Shown: positions 8,212 to 17,773, counted from the stretch's first letter. The stretch is 58,409 bases of DNA from Paracoccaceae bacterium (GCA_947504705.1 CANNIA010000021.1:1-58409); one strand, 5' to 3'. The notes: a model not told the origin generated them from the sequence alone. Program-made: numbers and translations.

Positions 8212-8370
8212 CGGCGCGCGCCCACCCCCACCCTTGCATCCCCCCCGTTTGTCTGTATAAGGCCGCATCCTTCCGCTTATCCATGAACCGGCGATGCCTC
8301 TCGTGGACGGGCTGCGGAAGGGGTTTTTGCCCGTCCTTTGAAGCCGCCCCGAAACGAAGGAAGCTCCCGC

Positions 8371-8829
8371 ATGCCTCTCTATGAGCATGTCTTTATTGCG
8401 CGCCAGGATCTGTCCAGCGCCCAAGCCGAAGGCCTTGTCGAACATTTCTCCACCGTCCTCGCGGACAACGGCGGTAAAGTCGTTGAGAACGAGTACTGGG
8501 GCGTCAAGACGATGGCCTACAAGATCAACAAGAACCGCAAGGGCCACTATGCCTTTCTGAAGACGGACGCGCCTGCCGCGGCCATTCAGGAAATGGAACG
8601 CCTGATGGGTCTGCACGAAGACGTGATGCGCATCCTGACCATCAAGGTCGACAAGCATGCCGAAGGCGTGTCGGTGCAGATGCAAAAGCGTGACGAGCGC
8701 GAAGACCGCGGTGATCGTGGCGACCGTGGTGGTTTCGGGGGCGAGCGTCGTGAACGCCCGTCCTTCGGTGACCGCCCGGACCGTGGCGATCGTGGCGACC
8801 GCCCGTCGTTCGGCGCTCCGCGTCGTTGA
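8371..8829 (+). CDS. rpsF: 30S ribosomal protein S6
   Basis: A 152-residue S6. The ATG at 8371 ([12 protein letters not shown]) follows AAGGAAG. The first 100 or so residues are the normal ferredoxin-like S6 fold that pairs with S18 in the small-subunit platform. The C-terminus adds an Arg/Gly/Asp-rich, probably disordered tail with repeated RGDRGD and PSFG units. First gene of rpsF-rpsR-rplI, 20 bases before rpsR. Confidence 0.97.
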   Translation: MPLYEHVFIARQDLSSAQAEGLVEHFSTVLADNGGKVVENEYWGVKTMAYKINKNRKGHYAFLKTDAPAAAIQEMERLMGLHEDVMRILTIKVDKHAEGVSVQMQKRDEREDRGDRGDRGGFGGERRERPSFGDRPDRGDRGDRPSFGAPRR

Positions 8830-8849
8830 TCTGAAGAAAGGACAAAACC

Positions 8850-9077
8850 ATGGCGACCAAACCGTTTTTCCGCCGCCGCAAGGTCTGCCCGTTCTCGGGC
8901 GACAATGCACCGGCAATCGACTACAAGGACACGCGTCTTCTGCAGCGCTATATCTCTGAGCGCGGCAAGATCGTTCCGGCCCGTATCACCGCAGTGTCGG
9001 CCAAGAAGCAGCGCGAACTGGCTACGGCCATCAAGCGTGCCCGCTTCCTTGCCCTGCTGCCCTATGCCGTGAAATAA
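8850..9077 (+). CDS. rpsR: 30S ribosomal protein S18
   Basis: A 75-residue basic protein with the conserved [10 protein letters not shown] start and the S18 core [27 protein letters not shown]. It binds 16S rRNA together with S6, which is encoded directly upstream. Length is normal. AGGACAAAACC precedes the ATG. Confidence 0.97.
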   Translation: MATKPFFRRRKVCPFSGDNAPAIDYKDTRLLQRYISERGKIVPARITAVSAKKQRELATAIKRARFLALLPYAVK

Positions 9078-9089
9078 GGAGCACATGAC

Positions 9090-9674
9090 ATGCAAGTGAT
9101 CCTTATGGAACGCGTGGCCAAGCTTGGCCAGATGGGTGAAGTCGTCAACGTCAAGGACGGCTACGCCCGCAACTTCCTTTTGCCGCAGGGCAAGGCCCTT
9201 CGCGCCAACGACAACAACATCAAGTCGTTTGAGGCGAAGAAGGCCCAGCTGGAAGTTACCAACCTGGAAACCAAGAAAGAGGCCGAAGCTGTCGGCGCCA
9301 AGCTGGACGGCCAGGTCTTCGTGGTCATCCGCTCGGCTTCGGACGCTGGCGCGCTTTACGGCTCGGTCACCCCGCGCGATGCGGCGGATGCCGCGACCGA
9401 AGCGGGCTTTACGGTGAACAAGGCGCAGGTCGTCTTGGACCGCCCGATCAAGGACCTGGGTCTGCACACGGTCTCGGTGCGTCTGCACCCGGAAGTCGCG
9501 GTGAAGATCAAGCTGAACGTCGCCCGTTCGATTCAGGAATCCGAACTTCAGGCCGCTGGCAAGTCGATTGCCGAGCTGGCTGCCGAAGCGGAAGCAGAAG
9601 CGGAGTTCGAGATCGCCGAGCTGTTCGACGAAATGGGCGCTGCCCAAGACGGGGCCGACCTCGGCCGCGACTGA
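9090..9674 (+). CDS. rplI: 50S ribosomal protein L9
   Basis: A 194-residue L9. The N-terminal domain shows [35 protein letters not shown] long helix follows, then the C-terminal rRNA-binding domain ([13 protein letters not shown]). Beyond about residue 150 there is an Ala/Glu-rich tail, common in alphaproteobacterial L9. Last gene of the operon, ending 22 bases before a strong terminator. Confidence 0.97.
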   Translation: MQVILMERVAKLGQMGEVVNVKDGYARNFLLPQGKALRANDNNIKSFEAKKAQLEVTNLETKKEAEAVGAKLDGQVFVVIRSASDAGALYGSVTPRDAADAATEAGFTVNKAQVVLDRPIKDLGLHTVSVRLHPEVAVKIKLNVARSIQESELQAAGKSIAELAAEAEAEAEFEIAELFDEMGAAQDGADLGRD

Positions 9675-9696
9675 TCTGCGCAACAAAACGACCAGA

Positions 9697-9725
9697 CCGC
9701 GTCCGGGCAACCGGGCGCGGTTTTT
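9697..9725 (+). terminator. Intrinsic terminator of the rpsF-rpsR-rplI operon
   Basis: CCGCGTCCGG pairs with CCGGGCGCGG (one G-U pair) around a GCAA tetraloop, followed by TTTTT. This is a textbook rho-independent terminator 22 bases past the rplI stop. Confidence 0.9.
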
Positions 9726-9752
9726 CGTTTGGGGGTGTCATGGGCAAGGTTT

Positions 9753-9781
9753 TGTACAACACTCATCTTGGGTGTTGTACA
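9753..9781. promoter_or_regulatory. Dyad operator or hairpin directly before the nucleotidyltransferase gene
   Basis: TGTACAACAC (9753-9762) and GTGTTGTACA (9772-9781) are a perfect 10-bp dyad around a 9-base centre. The right arm ends 2 bases before the ATG at 9784, where a ribosome site would normally lie. It could be a repressor operator over a leaderless start, or an RNA hairpin hiding the start. Confidence 0.6.
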
Positions 9782-9783
9782 TA

Positions 9784-10797
9784 ATGATCAGCAGACACAG
9801 TCTGATTGCAAATGCGGCCTATCACGATCTCTTGCAAAGCCTGCAGGACGAGGCCGTATCCTCGATAACCGGCACCCCCACGCGCGAGATGCGAACTGGG
9901 CGGGCCTATTGGTACGATGTCCACCGCGTCGGAACGACAGTGCGCAAGGCCTATATCGGGGACGACACGCCCGAGCTTTCCCGCCGCCTGGAACAATTTC
10001 GCGATTTGGCAAAGGATCGGCAGGCGCGCAGCGCCGTCCGCACGCGGCTGGTCCGGACCTTGCGGGGCGAAGGAATGCTGGGTGCTGACGCATCCATCGG
10101 ATCATTGCTGCAAACGACCGAACGGCTGCGGGTTTACCGATTGGGTGGAACGCTGGTCGGGACCCAGGCTTTCCGGCTTTACGAAGGGGAACTGGGCACT
10201 CGACTTTCCGGCCAGGACCTTGCCCAGACCGGAGACATCGACATCGCGCAGTTTGAACGTCTGTCTTTCGTGCTGGGAGACAAGGTGGAAAGCTCGCTGG
10301 CAGACAGCTTCAAAGCACTCGACTTCGCGCCAATCCCGTCGATCAATCACCGCTCGGTCTGGCGCTGGCGGCAGACGAAATCCAACACTCTGGTCGAATT
10401 CCTGACCCCCTCGTTCCGGGCTGAGGAGGACATCCGCGAGCTTCCGGCCCTTGGCGTGGCGGCGCAGTCGTTGCTTTTCCTGAACTACCTGATCGCCGAG
10501 CCGATCAAGGCGGCGGCGCTTTACCGGTCGGGGGTGCTGGTGCAGATCCCCCGGCCCGAGGCCTATGCCGTCCACAAGCTGATCGTTGCCAACCGCCGTG
10601 CCGGTGCCGACCGGCTGAAGGCGCGGAAGGATCAGGCACAGGCGAAGCTGCTGATCGAGGCTTTGGCCGAGGACCGGCCGGATGAGCTGCGCGAGGCTTA
10701 TGAGGATGCGCTGTCGCGCGGGCCGCAGTGGCGGGCGCTTATCGAGGCTACGCTGAACCGGATGCCGGAAACCGCCGCGCAACTTGCCGCGCTTTGA
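9784..10797 (+). CDS. GSU2403-family nucleotidyltransferase-fold protein
   Basis: A 337-residue protein resembling the GSU2403/NTP_transf_8 group. The middle holds YRLGGTLVGTQAFRLYEGELG followed by QTGDIDIAQF, which fits the glycine-rich and DxD metal-binding parts of the polymerase-beta nucleotidyltransferase fold. A helical C-terminal part follows (VHKLIVANRRAG and onward). The ATG at 9784 has no visible Shine-Dalgarno because a palindrome fills that space. It is monocistronic, after a terminator and before an EamA gene. Related folds include toxin and tRNA-modifying nucleotidyltransferases; the reaction here is unknown. Confidence 0.7.
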   Translation: MISRHSLIANAAYHDLLQSLQDEAVSSITGTPTREMRTGRAYWYDVHRVGTTVRKAYIGDDTPELSRRLEQFRDLAKDRQARSAVRTRLVRTLRGEGMLGADASIGSLLQTTERLRVYRLGGTLVGTQAFRLYEGELGTRLSGQDLAQTGDIDIAQFERLSFVLGDKVESSLADSFKALDFAPIPSINHRSVWRWRQTKSNTLVEFLTPSFRAEEDIRELPALGVAAQSLLFLNYLIAEPIKAAALYRSGVLVQIPRPEAYAVHKLIVANRRAGADRLKARKDQAQAKLLIEALAEDRPDELREAYEDALSRGPQWRALIEATLNRMPETAAQLAAL

Positions 10798-10853
10798 CCG
10801 AAGCCTGTCGGGGGCAGGATAGCCAAGCGTCTTGGCGGGACTAGCGTGGCGGG

Positions 10854-11795
10854 ATGAAGATGACAGCCATCAGCCGCGGCATTGTTGCCCTGATCCTTGG
10901 GATCGCGATCTTTTCAATCCAGGACGTGATCCTGAAGCTTCTCTCTGGCGACTACCCGCTGCATCAGGCGATGGTTCTGCGCAGCCTGACGGCTTTGCCC
11001 TTTCATGTGGCGATTGTCTGGTGGTTTGACGGCCGCCTTTCCACCATCACCACGCCGGGTTGGTGGAAGATGCTGGCGCGGGGTTTACTGAACTTTGTCG
11101 CTTATACCGCCTATTATCTGGGCCTGGCTTACGTGCCGATGGCGGATGCGGTAGCCTTGTTCTTCACCAGCCCCCTCTTCATCACCTTGGCCGCCGTCCT
11201 GTTCCTAGGCGAGCGGGTTCGTCTGGTGACAGCCGTGGCGCTGGCGGCGGGGTTTGGTGGGGTTCTGATGGTGGTAAAGCCGGGCGGCGAGGGCTTTGAT
11301 CTTGCGGCCTTTCTGCCGATCATCGGCGCGCTTGGCTACGCGATTTCCATGGTCGTGGCCCGGCCTTTGGGGCGGACGGAATCGGCAGCGGCGATGGCCT
11401 TCTGGGGCAATATCTGCTTTCTCTTCTGTGCGCTGGCGCTGTCGGCGATCTACGGCTCGGGCGCATATGCCGGGTCTTCGCACCCCTCGCTTGCCTTTAT
11501 GACAAGGGGCTGGGTCACCCCCGAGCTTTCCGACCTTCTTTTGATGTCGGGCTGCGGCGTGATCGCGGCGGTGGGGCTGACGCTGCTGACCTATGCCTAC
11601 CGCGTGGCCCCGGCGGCGACGGTGGCACCCTTTGAATACAGCTTCATGTTCTGGGCCGTCCTTTGGGGCTGGATCTTCTGGAAGGATTTCCCCGACATGA
11701 TCGGCTGGGTCGGGATTGCCGTGATCATTATGGCCGGGCTGCTGGTGATCCGTACGGGGCAAAAGGAAAAGGCCGCACCCGAAAGTGCGGCCTGA
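10854..11795 (+). CDS. EamA/DMT superfamily transporter
   Basis: A 313-residue inner-membrane protein with about ten hydrophobic segments in two EamA repeats. The first repeat contains ADAVALFFTSPLFITLAAVLFLGERV, the family hallmark. The second ends APFEYSFMFWAVLWGWIFWKDFPD. Family members export amino acids, nucleobases or other metabolites, or take up drugs. It is convergent with tig, and its last codons overlap the bidirectional terminator. An alternative ATG lies two codons downstream. Confidence 0.85.
   Translation: MKMTAISRGIVALILGIAIFSIQDVILKLLSGDYPLHQAMVLRSLTALPFHVAIVWWFDGRLSTITTPGWWKMLARGLLNFVAYTAYYLGLAYVPMADAVALFFTSPLFITLAAVLFLGERVRLVTAVALAAGFGGVLMVVKPGGEGFDLAAFLPIIGALGYAISMVVARPLGRTESAAAMAFWGNICFLFCALALSAIYGSGAYAGSSHPSLAFMTRGWVTPELSDLLLMSGCGVIAAVGLTLLTYAYRVAPAATVAPFEYSFMFWAVLWGWIFWKDFPDMIGWVGIAVIIMAGLLVIRTGQKEKAAPESAA
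11761..11793 (-). terminator. Intrinsic terminator of tig, overlapping the end of the EamA gene
   Basis: AGGCCGCAC and GTGCGGCCT form a 9-bp stem (11770-11793). On the minus strand it is followed by TTTTCCTTTT, a good U-tract. It ends tig transcription 29 bases after its stop and sits inside the last codons of the convergent gene. Confidence 0.8.
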
Positions 11796-11821
11796 TCATC
11801 CCTGTCGGACCTGACGGTCTC

Positions 11822-13156
11822 TTACATTACGTCGAGTGCTTCGACGGCCTTCTGCAGTTTCTCTTTCGAGATTTCCTTGTCGGTCACTTTGGCCAGGCCA
11901 ACGATGTGGTCGACAACCTTGTCTTCAAAGATCGGGGCGCGCAGCTGCTGTTGCATCTGAGGGTTCTTCTGCACGAATTCGAAGAACTGGCGTTCCTGGC
12001 CCGGATACTGGCGGGCGGCCGCGAGGACAGACTGGGTCATCTCGGCATCAGAGACGGTGATCTCGGCTTTCTTGCCGACTTCAGCCAAAAGAAGGCCCAG
12101 ACGCACCCGACGGATCGCCAGAGTTTTGTGCTCTTCAGTCGTCTCGATGGCACCGTGGTTGTGGCCGTGATCTTCGGGATGCTCTTCGTGGTAAAGCTGG
12201 TGGGCGATCTGGTTGGCTTCTGCTTCGACCAGGTTCGCGGGCAGGTCGAACTTGACCATGCCGTCCAGCTGATCCAGCAGCGAGCGCTTCATGACCGCGC
12301 GGGCAGCGCCGCTGTATTCGGCTTCCAAACGCTCGGCGATTTGCGACTTCAGCGCGGCGAGGTCGTCGGCACCGAACTTCTTGGCCAGCTCGTCGTTGAT
12401 CTCGGCGGGTTTCGGTTCCTTGACGGATTTCACGGTGCAGGCGAAGATCGCGGCTTTGCCAGCCAGATGTGCGGCACCATAGGTTTCCGGGAAGGTCACG
12501 TTGACGCTGACATCGTCGCCGACTTTTGCGCCGACAAGTTGTGCCTCAAAGCCCGGGATGAACGAGTTCGACCCCAGAACCAGCGGGTAATCTTCGCCCG
12601 ACCCACCCTCGAACAGTTCCCCATCGACCGAGCCTTTGAAGTCAATCACGACCTGATCGCCGTCCTTGGCCTTGGCACCCTTCTTGCGGTCGTCAAAATT
12701 CTTGGCCGAACCGGCCAGGTTCTCCAGCGCTTCGTCGATGGCCTTGTCGTCGGCTTTGACGATCAGGCGGTCCAGTTTGACCTTGCCCGCGTCGAAATCC
12801 GGGATCGGGGGCAGCGCGTCATAGGTCATTTCGACCACGACATCCTGACCTTCTTTCCAAGTCTCGCCGCCGACCATCTTGACGTCGGGCTGCAGCGCCG
12901 GGCGGTCGCCGGTCGCCTCGAAATGGTCCTTCATCGCGGTGTCGATGGCTTCCTGCATCGCATCGCCGACGATCCGGGTGCCGAACTGCTTTTTCAGGAT
13001 CGCCAGCGGCACCTTGCCCTTGCGAAAGCCCTTGATCTCGACCTCGGGCTGCGCCTCGAGCAGCTTGGCCTGGACCTTCGCGTCCAGTTCCGCCGCCGTC
13101 ACCGTGATGGTGTAGCCGCGCTTGAGGCCTTCGTTCAGGGTCTCGGTGACCTGCAT
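11822..13156 (-). CDS. tig: Trigger factor
   Basis: A 444-residue ribosome-bound chaperone with peptidyl-prolyl isomerase activity. The N-terminal ribosome-docking motif GFRKGKVP is at about residues 43-50. The FKBP-like domain follows ([22 protein letters not shown]), then a long helical C-terminal arm. The His-rich [13 protein letters not shown] segment near residue 335 is a local peculiarity. Usually followed in many bacteria by clpP, which is absent here. Confidence 0.96.
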   Translation of the reverse strand: MQVTETLNEGLKRGYTITVTAAELDAKVQAKLLEAQPEVEIKGFRKGKVPLAILKKQFGTRIVGDAMQEAIDTAMKDHFEATGDRPALQPDVKMVGGETWKEGQDVVVEMTYDALPPIPDFDAGKVKLDRLIVKADDKAIDEALENLAGSAKNFDDRKKGAKAKDGDQVVIDFKGSVDGELFEGGSGEDYPLVLGSNSFIPGFEAQLVGAKVGDDVSVNVTFPETYGAAHLAGKAAIFACTVKSVKEPKPAEINDELAKKFGADDLAALKSQIAERLEAEYSGAARAVMKRSLLDQLDGMVKFDLPANLVEAEANQIAHQLYHEEHPEDHGHNHGAIETTEEHKTLAIRRVRLGLLLAEVGKKAEITVSDAEMTQSVLAAARQYPGQERQFFEFVQKNPQMQQQLRAPIFEDKVVDHIVGLAKVTDKEISKEKLQKAVEALDVM

Positions 13157-13301
13157 GGGGACGTCCTTCCTCGATCATTCGGGCGCAGATGCGCAATAGT
13201 TTGCTGGCGCAGGGCCGAAACCCAGCGCTAAGTCGCGGGCCTTCTAGCAAAGCTTTCCGTCCGGTGTAAGGGGAAATCGCCAGCCACGGGCAGGCTGGTG
13301 A

Positions 13302-13386
13302 TGGTGCGGGTGGAGGGACTTGAACCCCCACGCCTTTCGGCGCCAGAACCTAAATCTGGTGCGTCTGCCAATTTCGCCACACCCGC
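13302..13386 (-). tRNA. tRNA-Leu (anticodon UAG)
   Basis: On the minus strand the gene starts GCGGGTGTGGCG and ends CACCCGC-A-CCA with the CCA encoded. The anticodon stem CCAGA/TCTGG encloses loop TTTAGGT, giving anticodon UAG. A long variable arm (GGCGCCGAAAGGCGT) and GGTTCAAGTCC in the T-loop mark it as a class II leucine tRNA. Confidence 0.93.
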
Positions 13387-13558
13387 GCGCCACCTCTTTT
13401 AGCAAAGCCTGTGGCGGGGTGCGAGGGGCAATCTGTCGTCTTTGCTTCGTTGCAACAAGTGCAGGATAGAGGCACAAGCACCTCGAAATGATCGCCCCGA
13501 TCATGATCTGGTTGTGACCCCGATCCAGCCGGTCTAGAGCCGCGACTGGCGCGCGTAG

Positions 13559-13750
13559 GTGCTTTTTGGGGTGTCGGTGGCGATGATCCCGGCGGCGCGG
13601 CTGGTCGACGGGGAATTCGTTCTGGCCGAAACCCGATCTGACGTCTGCCTCTTCGCGCTGCAATTCGAGGAAGATGAGGTGATCTATGCCGAAGGGCTTG
13701 CGCTTGCCTGCCCGGTGCAGATGCCGGTGGCGGCCTCCCTTTCGGCCTGA
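13559..13750 (+). CDS. Possible small hypothetical protein
   Basis: A GTG-started frame of 63 codons (an inner ATG is at 13582) with an acidic middle, FALQFEEDEVIYAEGL. No ribosome site or family match was seen, so it may be a fragment or spurious. It is the only plausible frame in the 459-base gap between tRNA-Leu and the regulator at 13846, which otherwise holds nothing I recognise. Confidence 0.2.
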   Translation: MLFGVSVAMIPAARLVDGEFVLAETRSDVCLFALQFEEDEVIYAEGLALACPVQMPVAASLSA

Positions 13751-13845
13751 GACCGCCTGTCGCAGCTGGATCCCGGCTCTTTCCTTGATTTAGGGGCCGT
13801 TTGGCATAGGGTCGCCTTCGAACAGGCTGCTAGCGGAAGGTCGGG

Positions 13846-14808
13846 ATGGCCAGGGCCAAGGATCACGTTGCCAAGGTGATCGACACGCTCAGTTCGGGCA
13901 ATGCGGCGGCGCAGTCGCGGCTGGCGGCCTCGTGGCAGCGGTCGTTTCAGAAGCATGGGCTTGATCCCGCTGCCCCGGCCCCGACCCGCGCACCAGATGG
14001 CGACCGGCTGCGCCTGCAGCGTGAGATGCTGGAGCAGGTGCTGGTGGTGGCTGCCCCAAAGCTTGACGACCTGTTTGCGATGATCGGGCACTGCGGCTGC
14101 GGTATCCTGTTGACAGATGCCGAGGGGCTGGTGATCGACGCCCGCGCCGGGTCTGGCGATGTGGAAATCTTCCGCCAATGGGGTCTAACGCCGGGGGTGG
14201 ACTGGTCCGAAGCGGCGCAGGGGACGAACGGGATTGGCACCAGCATTGCCGAGCGTCGGGCGCTGACCATCCACCGCGATCAGCATTACCGGGCCGAGAA
14301 CATCGGGATGAGCTGCATCGACGCCCCGGTCTTTGGGCCAGATGGCGGGCTGATCGCGGCGCTGGATGTGTCATCGGCCCGCGCAGACCAGACCGAAGGC
14401 TTCAACCGGCTGATCGAGGCGATGGTGACGCGGGTGGCCACGCAAATCGAATCCGACCTGTTCCGTTCCGCCTTCCCCAAACACCGCATCGTGTTGGCCG
14501 AAGGGGCGGAACCGTCCAGCGCCGCCCTGTTGGCCGTCGATGGCGATGATGTCGTGGTCGGGGCCACGCGGGATGCTCGGCGACGGCATGGGCTGGAACC
14601 CGCAGGCCTGATCCGGCCCCGCCCGGTGGTCGATCTGCTGGGCCGGGAGGGTGGGCCGGCCGGTCTGGAAGGGGCGGAACGCGCGGCGGTGATTCGCGCC
14701 CTGACCCGCGCCGAGGGCAATGTATCCGAGGCTGCGCGGGCCTTGGGCCTGGGCCGCGCGACGCTTTATCGGCGGATGAAGCGGTTGGGGATCGATGAGA
14801 GGGGCTGA
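13846..14808 (+). CDS. GAF-Fis regulator, AcoR-like but lacking the AAA+ domain
   Basis: A 320-residue transcription regulator. The N-terminal part has the AcoR-type GAF sensor (GTNGIGTSIAERRALTIHRDQHY about residues 125-147). The C-terminus is a Fis-type helix-turn-helix (GNVSEAARALGLGRATLYRRMKRLGI). The central sigma-54 AAA+ module with its GAFTGA loop is absent, so it cannot act as a classical sigma-54 activator. It lies just before an aldehyde dehydrogenase and an 18-bp palindrome, which suggests it controls that gene in response to an alcohol or aldehyde. Confidence 0.85.
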   Translation: MARAKDHVAKVIDTLSSGNAAAQSRLAASWQRSFQKHGLDPAAPAPTRAPDGDRLRLQREMLEQVLVVAAPKLDDLFAMIGHCGCGILLTDAEGLVIDARAGSGDVEIFRQWGLTPGVDWSEAAQGTNGIGTSIAERRALTIHRDQHYRAENIGMSCIDAPVFGPDGGLIAALDVSSARADQTEGFNRLIEAMVTRVATQIESDLFRSAFPKHRIVLAEGAEPSSAALLAVDGDDVVVGATRDARRRHGLEPAGLIRPRPVVDLLGREGGPAGLEGAERAAVIRALTRAEGNVSEAARALGLGRATLYRRMKRLGIDERG

Positions 14809-14810
14809 TG

Positions 14811-14828
14811 TGTCTCAGTCCTGAGACA
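14811..14828. promoter_or_regulatory. Palindromic operator before the aldehyde dehydrogenase gene
   Basis: TGTCTCAG and CTGAGACA form a perfect 8-bp dyad with a 2-base centre, 2 bases past the regulator stop and 103 bases before the dehydrogenase start. Position and symmetry fit a binding site for the Fis-type HTH protein encoded upstream. Confidence 0.65.
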
Positions 14829-14931
14829 GGTTGGCCTTTCCCCTGCCCTACCCCCACTGACCCGCGCCGCCCTTAAGCGCATCTTCCTTGCAAGGCCGCA
14901 CCGGGAGGGTGTGGGCCGTGGAGGAATAAAG

Positions 14932-16452
14932 ATGAACGACATGACCCAAGGGGCTGGCCAGCTCGCCTCGCCTTTCAAGACCCGCTATGACAACTATATC
15001 GGCGGGAAATTCGTGGCCCCCGCGTCCGGGCGCTATATGGACAACATCACCCCAATTACCGGTGGTGTGGTCTGCGAAGTCGCCCGGTCCGACAAGGCCG
15101 ACATGGCGCTGGCGCTGGATGCGGCCCATGCGGCCAAGGTGGCGTGGGGCAAGACTTCGGCGGCGCACCGGTCGAACCTGCTGTTGAAGATCGCCGACGT
15201 GATGGAAGCGAACCTTGACCTTCTGGCGCTGGCCGAGACCTGGGACAACGGCAAGCCGATCCGCGAGACGGTGAACGCCGACATCCCGCTGTCGATCGAC
15301 CACTTCCGCTATTTCGCTGGCGTGCTGCGTGCCCAAGAAGGCACGATGTCGGAAATCGACAATGACACCGTCGCGTATCACTTTCACGAACCCTTGGGCG
15401 TTGTTGGCCAGATCATTCCGTGGAACTTTTCCATCCTGATGGCGGCATGGAAGCTGGCCCCGGCGCTGGCGGCGGGCAATTGCATCGTGATGAAACCGGC
15501 TGAGCAGACCCCGGCGGCGATCATGGTGCTGATGGAACTGATCGGCGATCTGCTGCCCCCCGGCGTGCTGAACGTCGTGAACGGTCTGGGTGCCGAGGCG
15601 GGTGACGCGCTGGTCCGGTCGGGCCGGATCGCCAAGATCGCCTTCACCGGATCGACCGCGACTGGCCGCAAGATTGCCGAGGGCGCGGTTGCCAGCCTGA
15701 TCCCCTTTACGCTGGAACTGGGGGGCAAGTCGCCGAACATCTTTTTCAGCGATGTCATGGCGGCCGATGATGCCTTCCTTGACAAGGCGGTGGAAGGGTT
15801 CGTCCTCTTCGCCTTCAACCAGGGCGAGGTCTGCACCTGCCCCAGCCGTGCGCTGATTCAGGAAGACATCTACGAGAAGTTCATCGAACGATGCATCGCC
15901 CGGGTGAAAGCCATCAAGCAGGGCGACCCGCGCGACATGGACACCATGGTCGGCGCGCAGGCCAGCCAGGCGCAGCATGACAAGATCATGTCCTACTTTG
16001 CCATCGGTCGCGAAGAAGGCGCCGAGGTGCTGATCGGCGGCGATGCTGCCCGGTTCAACGGCGATATCGCGAACGGCTATTACATCCAGCCGACGATCCT
16101 GAAGGGCCACAACAAGATGCGGGTCTTCCAAGAGGAAATCTTCGGGCCGGTCGTTTCGGTCACCACCTTCAAGGACGAAGAAGAAGCTTTGGCGATTGCC
16201 AATGACACGATGTATGGCCTTGGTGCCGGGGTCTGGACACGCGACGGCACCCGCGCCTACCGCTTTGGCCGCAATATTGAGGCCGGCCGGGTCTGGGTGA
16301 ACAACTACCACGCTTATCCTGCCCACGCGGCATTTGGCGGCTACAAGCAGTCGGGCATCGGGCGCGAAACCCACAAGATGATGCTGGACCACTATCAGCA
16401 GACCAAGAACATGCTGGTCAGCTATAACCCGAACAAGCTTGGCTTCTTCTAA
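14932..16452 (+). CDS. NAD-dependent aldehyde dehydrogenase (acetaldehyde dehydrogenase ExaC/AcoD type)
   Basis: A 506-residue enzyme oxidising aldehydes to acids with NAD. The catalytic Cys is in [11 protein letters not shown] and the general-base Glu in [11 protein letters not shown]. The cofactor motif FTGSTATG is present. The ATG at 14932 has GGAGGA upstream and is preferred to the GTG 21 bases before. The sequence type ([22 protein letters not shown]) matches the ExaC/AcoD group, which works in ethanol or acetoin use. It is followed by a strong terminator, so it is monocistronic. Confidence 0.93.
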   Translation: MNDMTQGAGQLASPFKTRYDNYIGGKFVAPASGRYMDNITPITGGVVCEVARSDKADMALALDAAHAAKVAWGKTSAAHRSNLLLKIADVMEANLDLLALAETWDNGKPIRETVNADIPLSIDHFRYFAGVLRAQEGTMSEIDNDTVAYHFHEPLGVVGQIIPWNFSILMAAWKLAPALAAGNCIVMKPAEQTPAAIMVLMELIGDLLPPGVLNVVNGLGAEAGDALVRSGRIAKIAFTGSTATGRKIAEGAVASLIPFTLELGGKSPNIFFSDVMAADDAFLDKAVEGFVLFAFNQGEVCTCPSRALIQEDIYEKFIERCIARVKAIKQGDPRDMDTMVGAQASQAQHDKIMSYFAIGREEGAEVLIGGDAARFNGDIANGYYIQPTILKGHNKMRVFQEEIFGPVVSVTTFKDEEEALAIANDTMYGLGAGVWTRDGTRAYRFGRNIEAGRVWVNNYHAYPAHAAFGGYKQSGIGRETHKMMLDHYQQTKNMLVSYNPNKLGFF

Positions 16453-16471
16453 GGCCGGACGGCCAGAATCG

Positions 16472-16505
16472 GGCCGGGGGCGCAGCGTTCGCCCCCGGCC
16501 TTTTT
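16472..16505 (+). terminator. Intrinsic terminator after aldehyde dehydrogenase
   Basis: GGCCGGGGGCG pairs with CGCCCCCGGCC over a 7-base loop, followed by TTTTT. It begins 20 bases past the stop. Confidence 0.9.
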
Positions 16506-16524
16506 CATGCCTTCCGTCCTGCGA

Positions 16525-16542
16525 TTGTCATGCAGCTTTTAC
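16525..16542 (+). promoter_or_regulatory. Candidate Pho box upstream of pstS
   Basis: TTGTCAT, four bases, then CTTTTAC gives the 7-4-7 spacing of a PhoB site (CTGTCAT repeats). The first half matches 6 of 7, the second only 4 of 7. It lies 86 bases before the pstS start, a sensible place for PhoB control under phosphate limitation. Confidence 0.45.
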
Positions 16543-16627
16543 AATTCCGATAAAGAAGCGTCATGCAGGACGGCTAATGCCAGTCTCACGCTGCCAAGAC
16601 CGGCCGTACGCATTCAGGAGTGTTCCT

Positions 16628-17680
16628 ATGAAATCCTTCCACCTTACCGTCTCGGCGCTGGCATTCGCCGCCGTGGCAATGCCCGCCGCCGCGCGTGACC
16701 AGGTTCAGGTCACCGGGTCCTCGACCGTGCTGCCCTATGCCACCATCGTTGCCGAAGCTTTCGGCGAGAACTTCGACTTCCCGACCCCGGTCGTGGAAGG
16801 TGGCGGTTCGGGCGCTGGCCGCAAGAAGCTTTGCGAAGGCGTTGGCGAAAACACCGTCGACATCGCGAACTCGTCCAGCCGCATCTCGCAGTCGGACATC
16901 GATCTTTGCACCGCCAATGGCGTGACCGAGATCATGGAAATCCGCATCGGCTATGACGGGATCGTCTTCGCCTCGGACGTGAACGGCGCCGATTTCGCGC
17001 TGACCCCGACCGATGTATACTTGGCCTTGGCTGCCAAGGTCGCCAAGGACGGCGCGCTGATCGACAACACCTCGGCCACCTGGGCTGACGTGAACGCCAC
17101 CCTGCCCGCGCAGGACATCCTGGCTTTCATTCCGGGCACCAAGCACGGCACCCGCGAAGTCTTTGACGTCAAGCTTCTTGAAGCAGGCTGCAAGGAAACC
17201 GGCGCTTTGGACATCTTCCTGGCGACGGCGGAAGGCGCTGACGACAAGGAAAAAGAAAAGAACGCCAAGGCCATGTGCCATGAGACGCGCACCGATGGCA
17301 AATCGGTCGACATCGACGGCGACTATACCGAAACGCTGGCCCGTCTGGACGCCGACAAGAACGCCGTCGGCGTGTTCGGACTGTCGTTCTATGAAAACAA
17401 CATGGACAAGCTGAAGGTCGCCACGATCTCGGGCATCGCCCCTTCGGTCGCAACCATCTCTGACGGCACCTACCCGGTGTCGCGTCCGCTGTTCATGTAT
17501 GTCAAGAAAGCCCACATCGGCGTCGTCCCCGGCCTGAAGGAATATCTTGAGTTCTTCGTGTCGGACGACATGGCTGGCCCGAATGGCCCGCTGGCGGAAT
17601 ACGGTCTGGTTTCTGATCCGGAACTGGCCGCGACCCAGGCTGCTGTTGCTGCCGAGACCGTGATGGGTCCGCTGGAATAA
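16628..17680 (+). CDS. pstS: Phosphate ABC transporter, substrate-binding protein
   Basis: A 350-residue periplasmic protein. The signal peptide (about residues 1-22, ending AAAR) is followed by the phosphate-binding VTGSSTVLPYA motif and GGGSGAGRKKLCEG. The ATG at 16628 has AGGAG upstream. It captures phosphate for the PstCA channel encoded next. An inserted EGADDKEKEKNAKAMCHET segment is typical of the alphaproteobacterial type. The gap to pstC is 93 bases. Confidence 0.94.
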   Translation: MKSFHLTVSALAFAAVAMPAAARDQVQVTGSSTVLPYATIVAEAFGENFDFPTPVVEGGGSGAGRKKLCEGVGENTVDIANSSSRISQSDIDLCTANGVTEIMEIRIGYDGIVFASDVNGADFALTPTDVYLALAAKVAKDGALIDNTSATWADVNATLPAQDILAFIPGTKHGTREVFDVKLLEAGCKETGALDIFLATAEGADDKEKEKNAKAMCHETRTDGKSVDIDGDYTETLARLDADKNAVGVFGLSFYENNMDKLKVATISGIAPSVATISDGTYPVSRPLFMYVKKAHIGVVPGLKEYLEFFVSDDMAGPNGPLAEYGLVSDPELAATQAAVAAETVMGPLE

Positions 17681-17773
17681 GCTAAGTTGGGCAGGGGCTG
17701 TAGCGGCCCCCGCCTTTCCCTTTGCCTCGACCCCTCTTCCCCCACCCGACTTCCCCTTTGAATCGAGTGCAAG

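Noticed and set aside
8046-8370. CRISPR array
   Set aside because: The repeats are inverted and only two or three in number, with no regular spacers and no cas genes.
11663-13231. A 522-codon plus-strand frame across tig
   Set aside because: It is antisense to trigger factor, which is clearly real, and shows no family features.
14848-16392. A 514-codon minus-strand frame across the aldehyde dehydrogenase
   Set aside because: An antisense shadow in a high-GC gene; the plus-strand enzyme has complete catalytic motifs.
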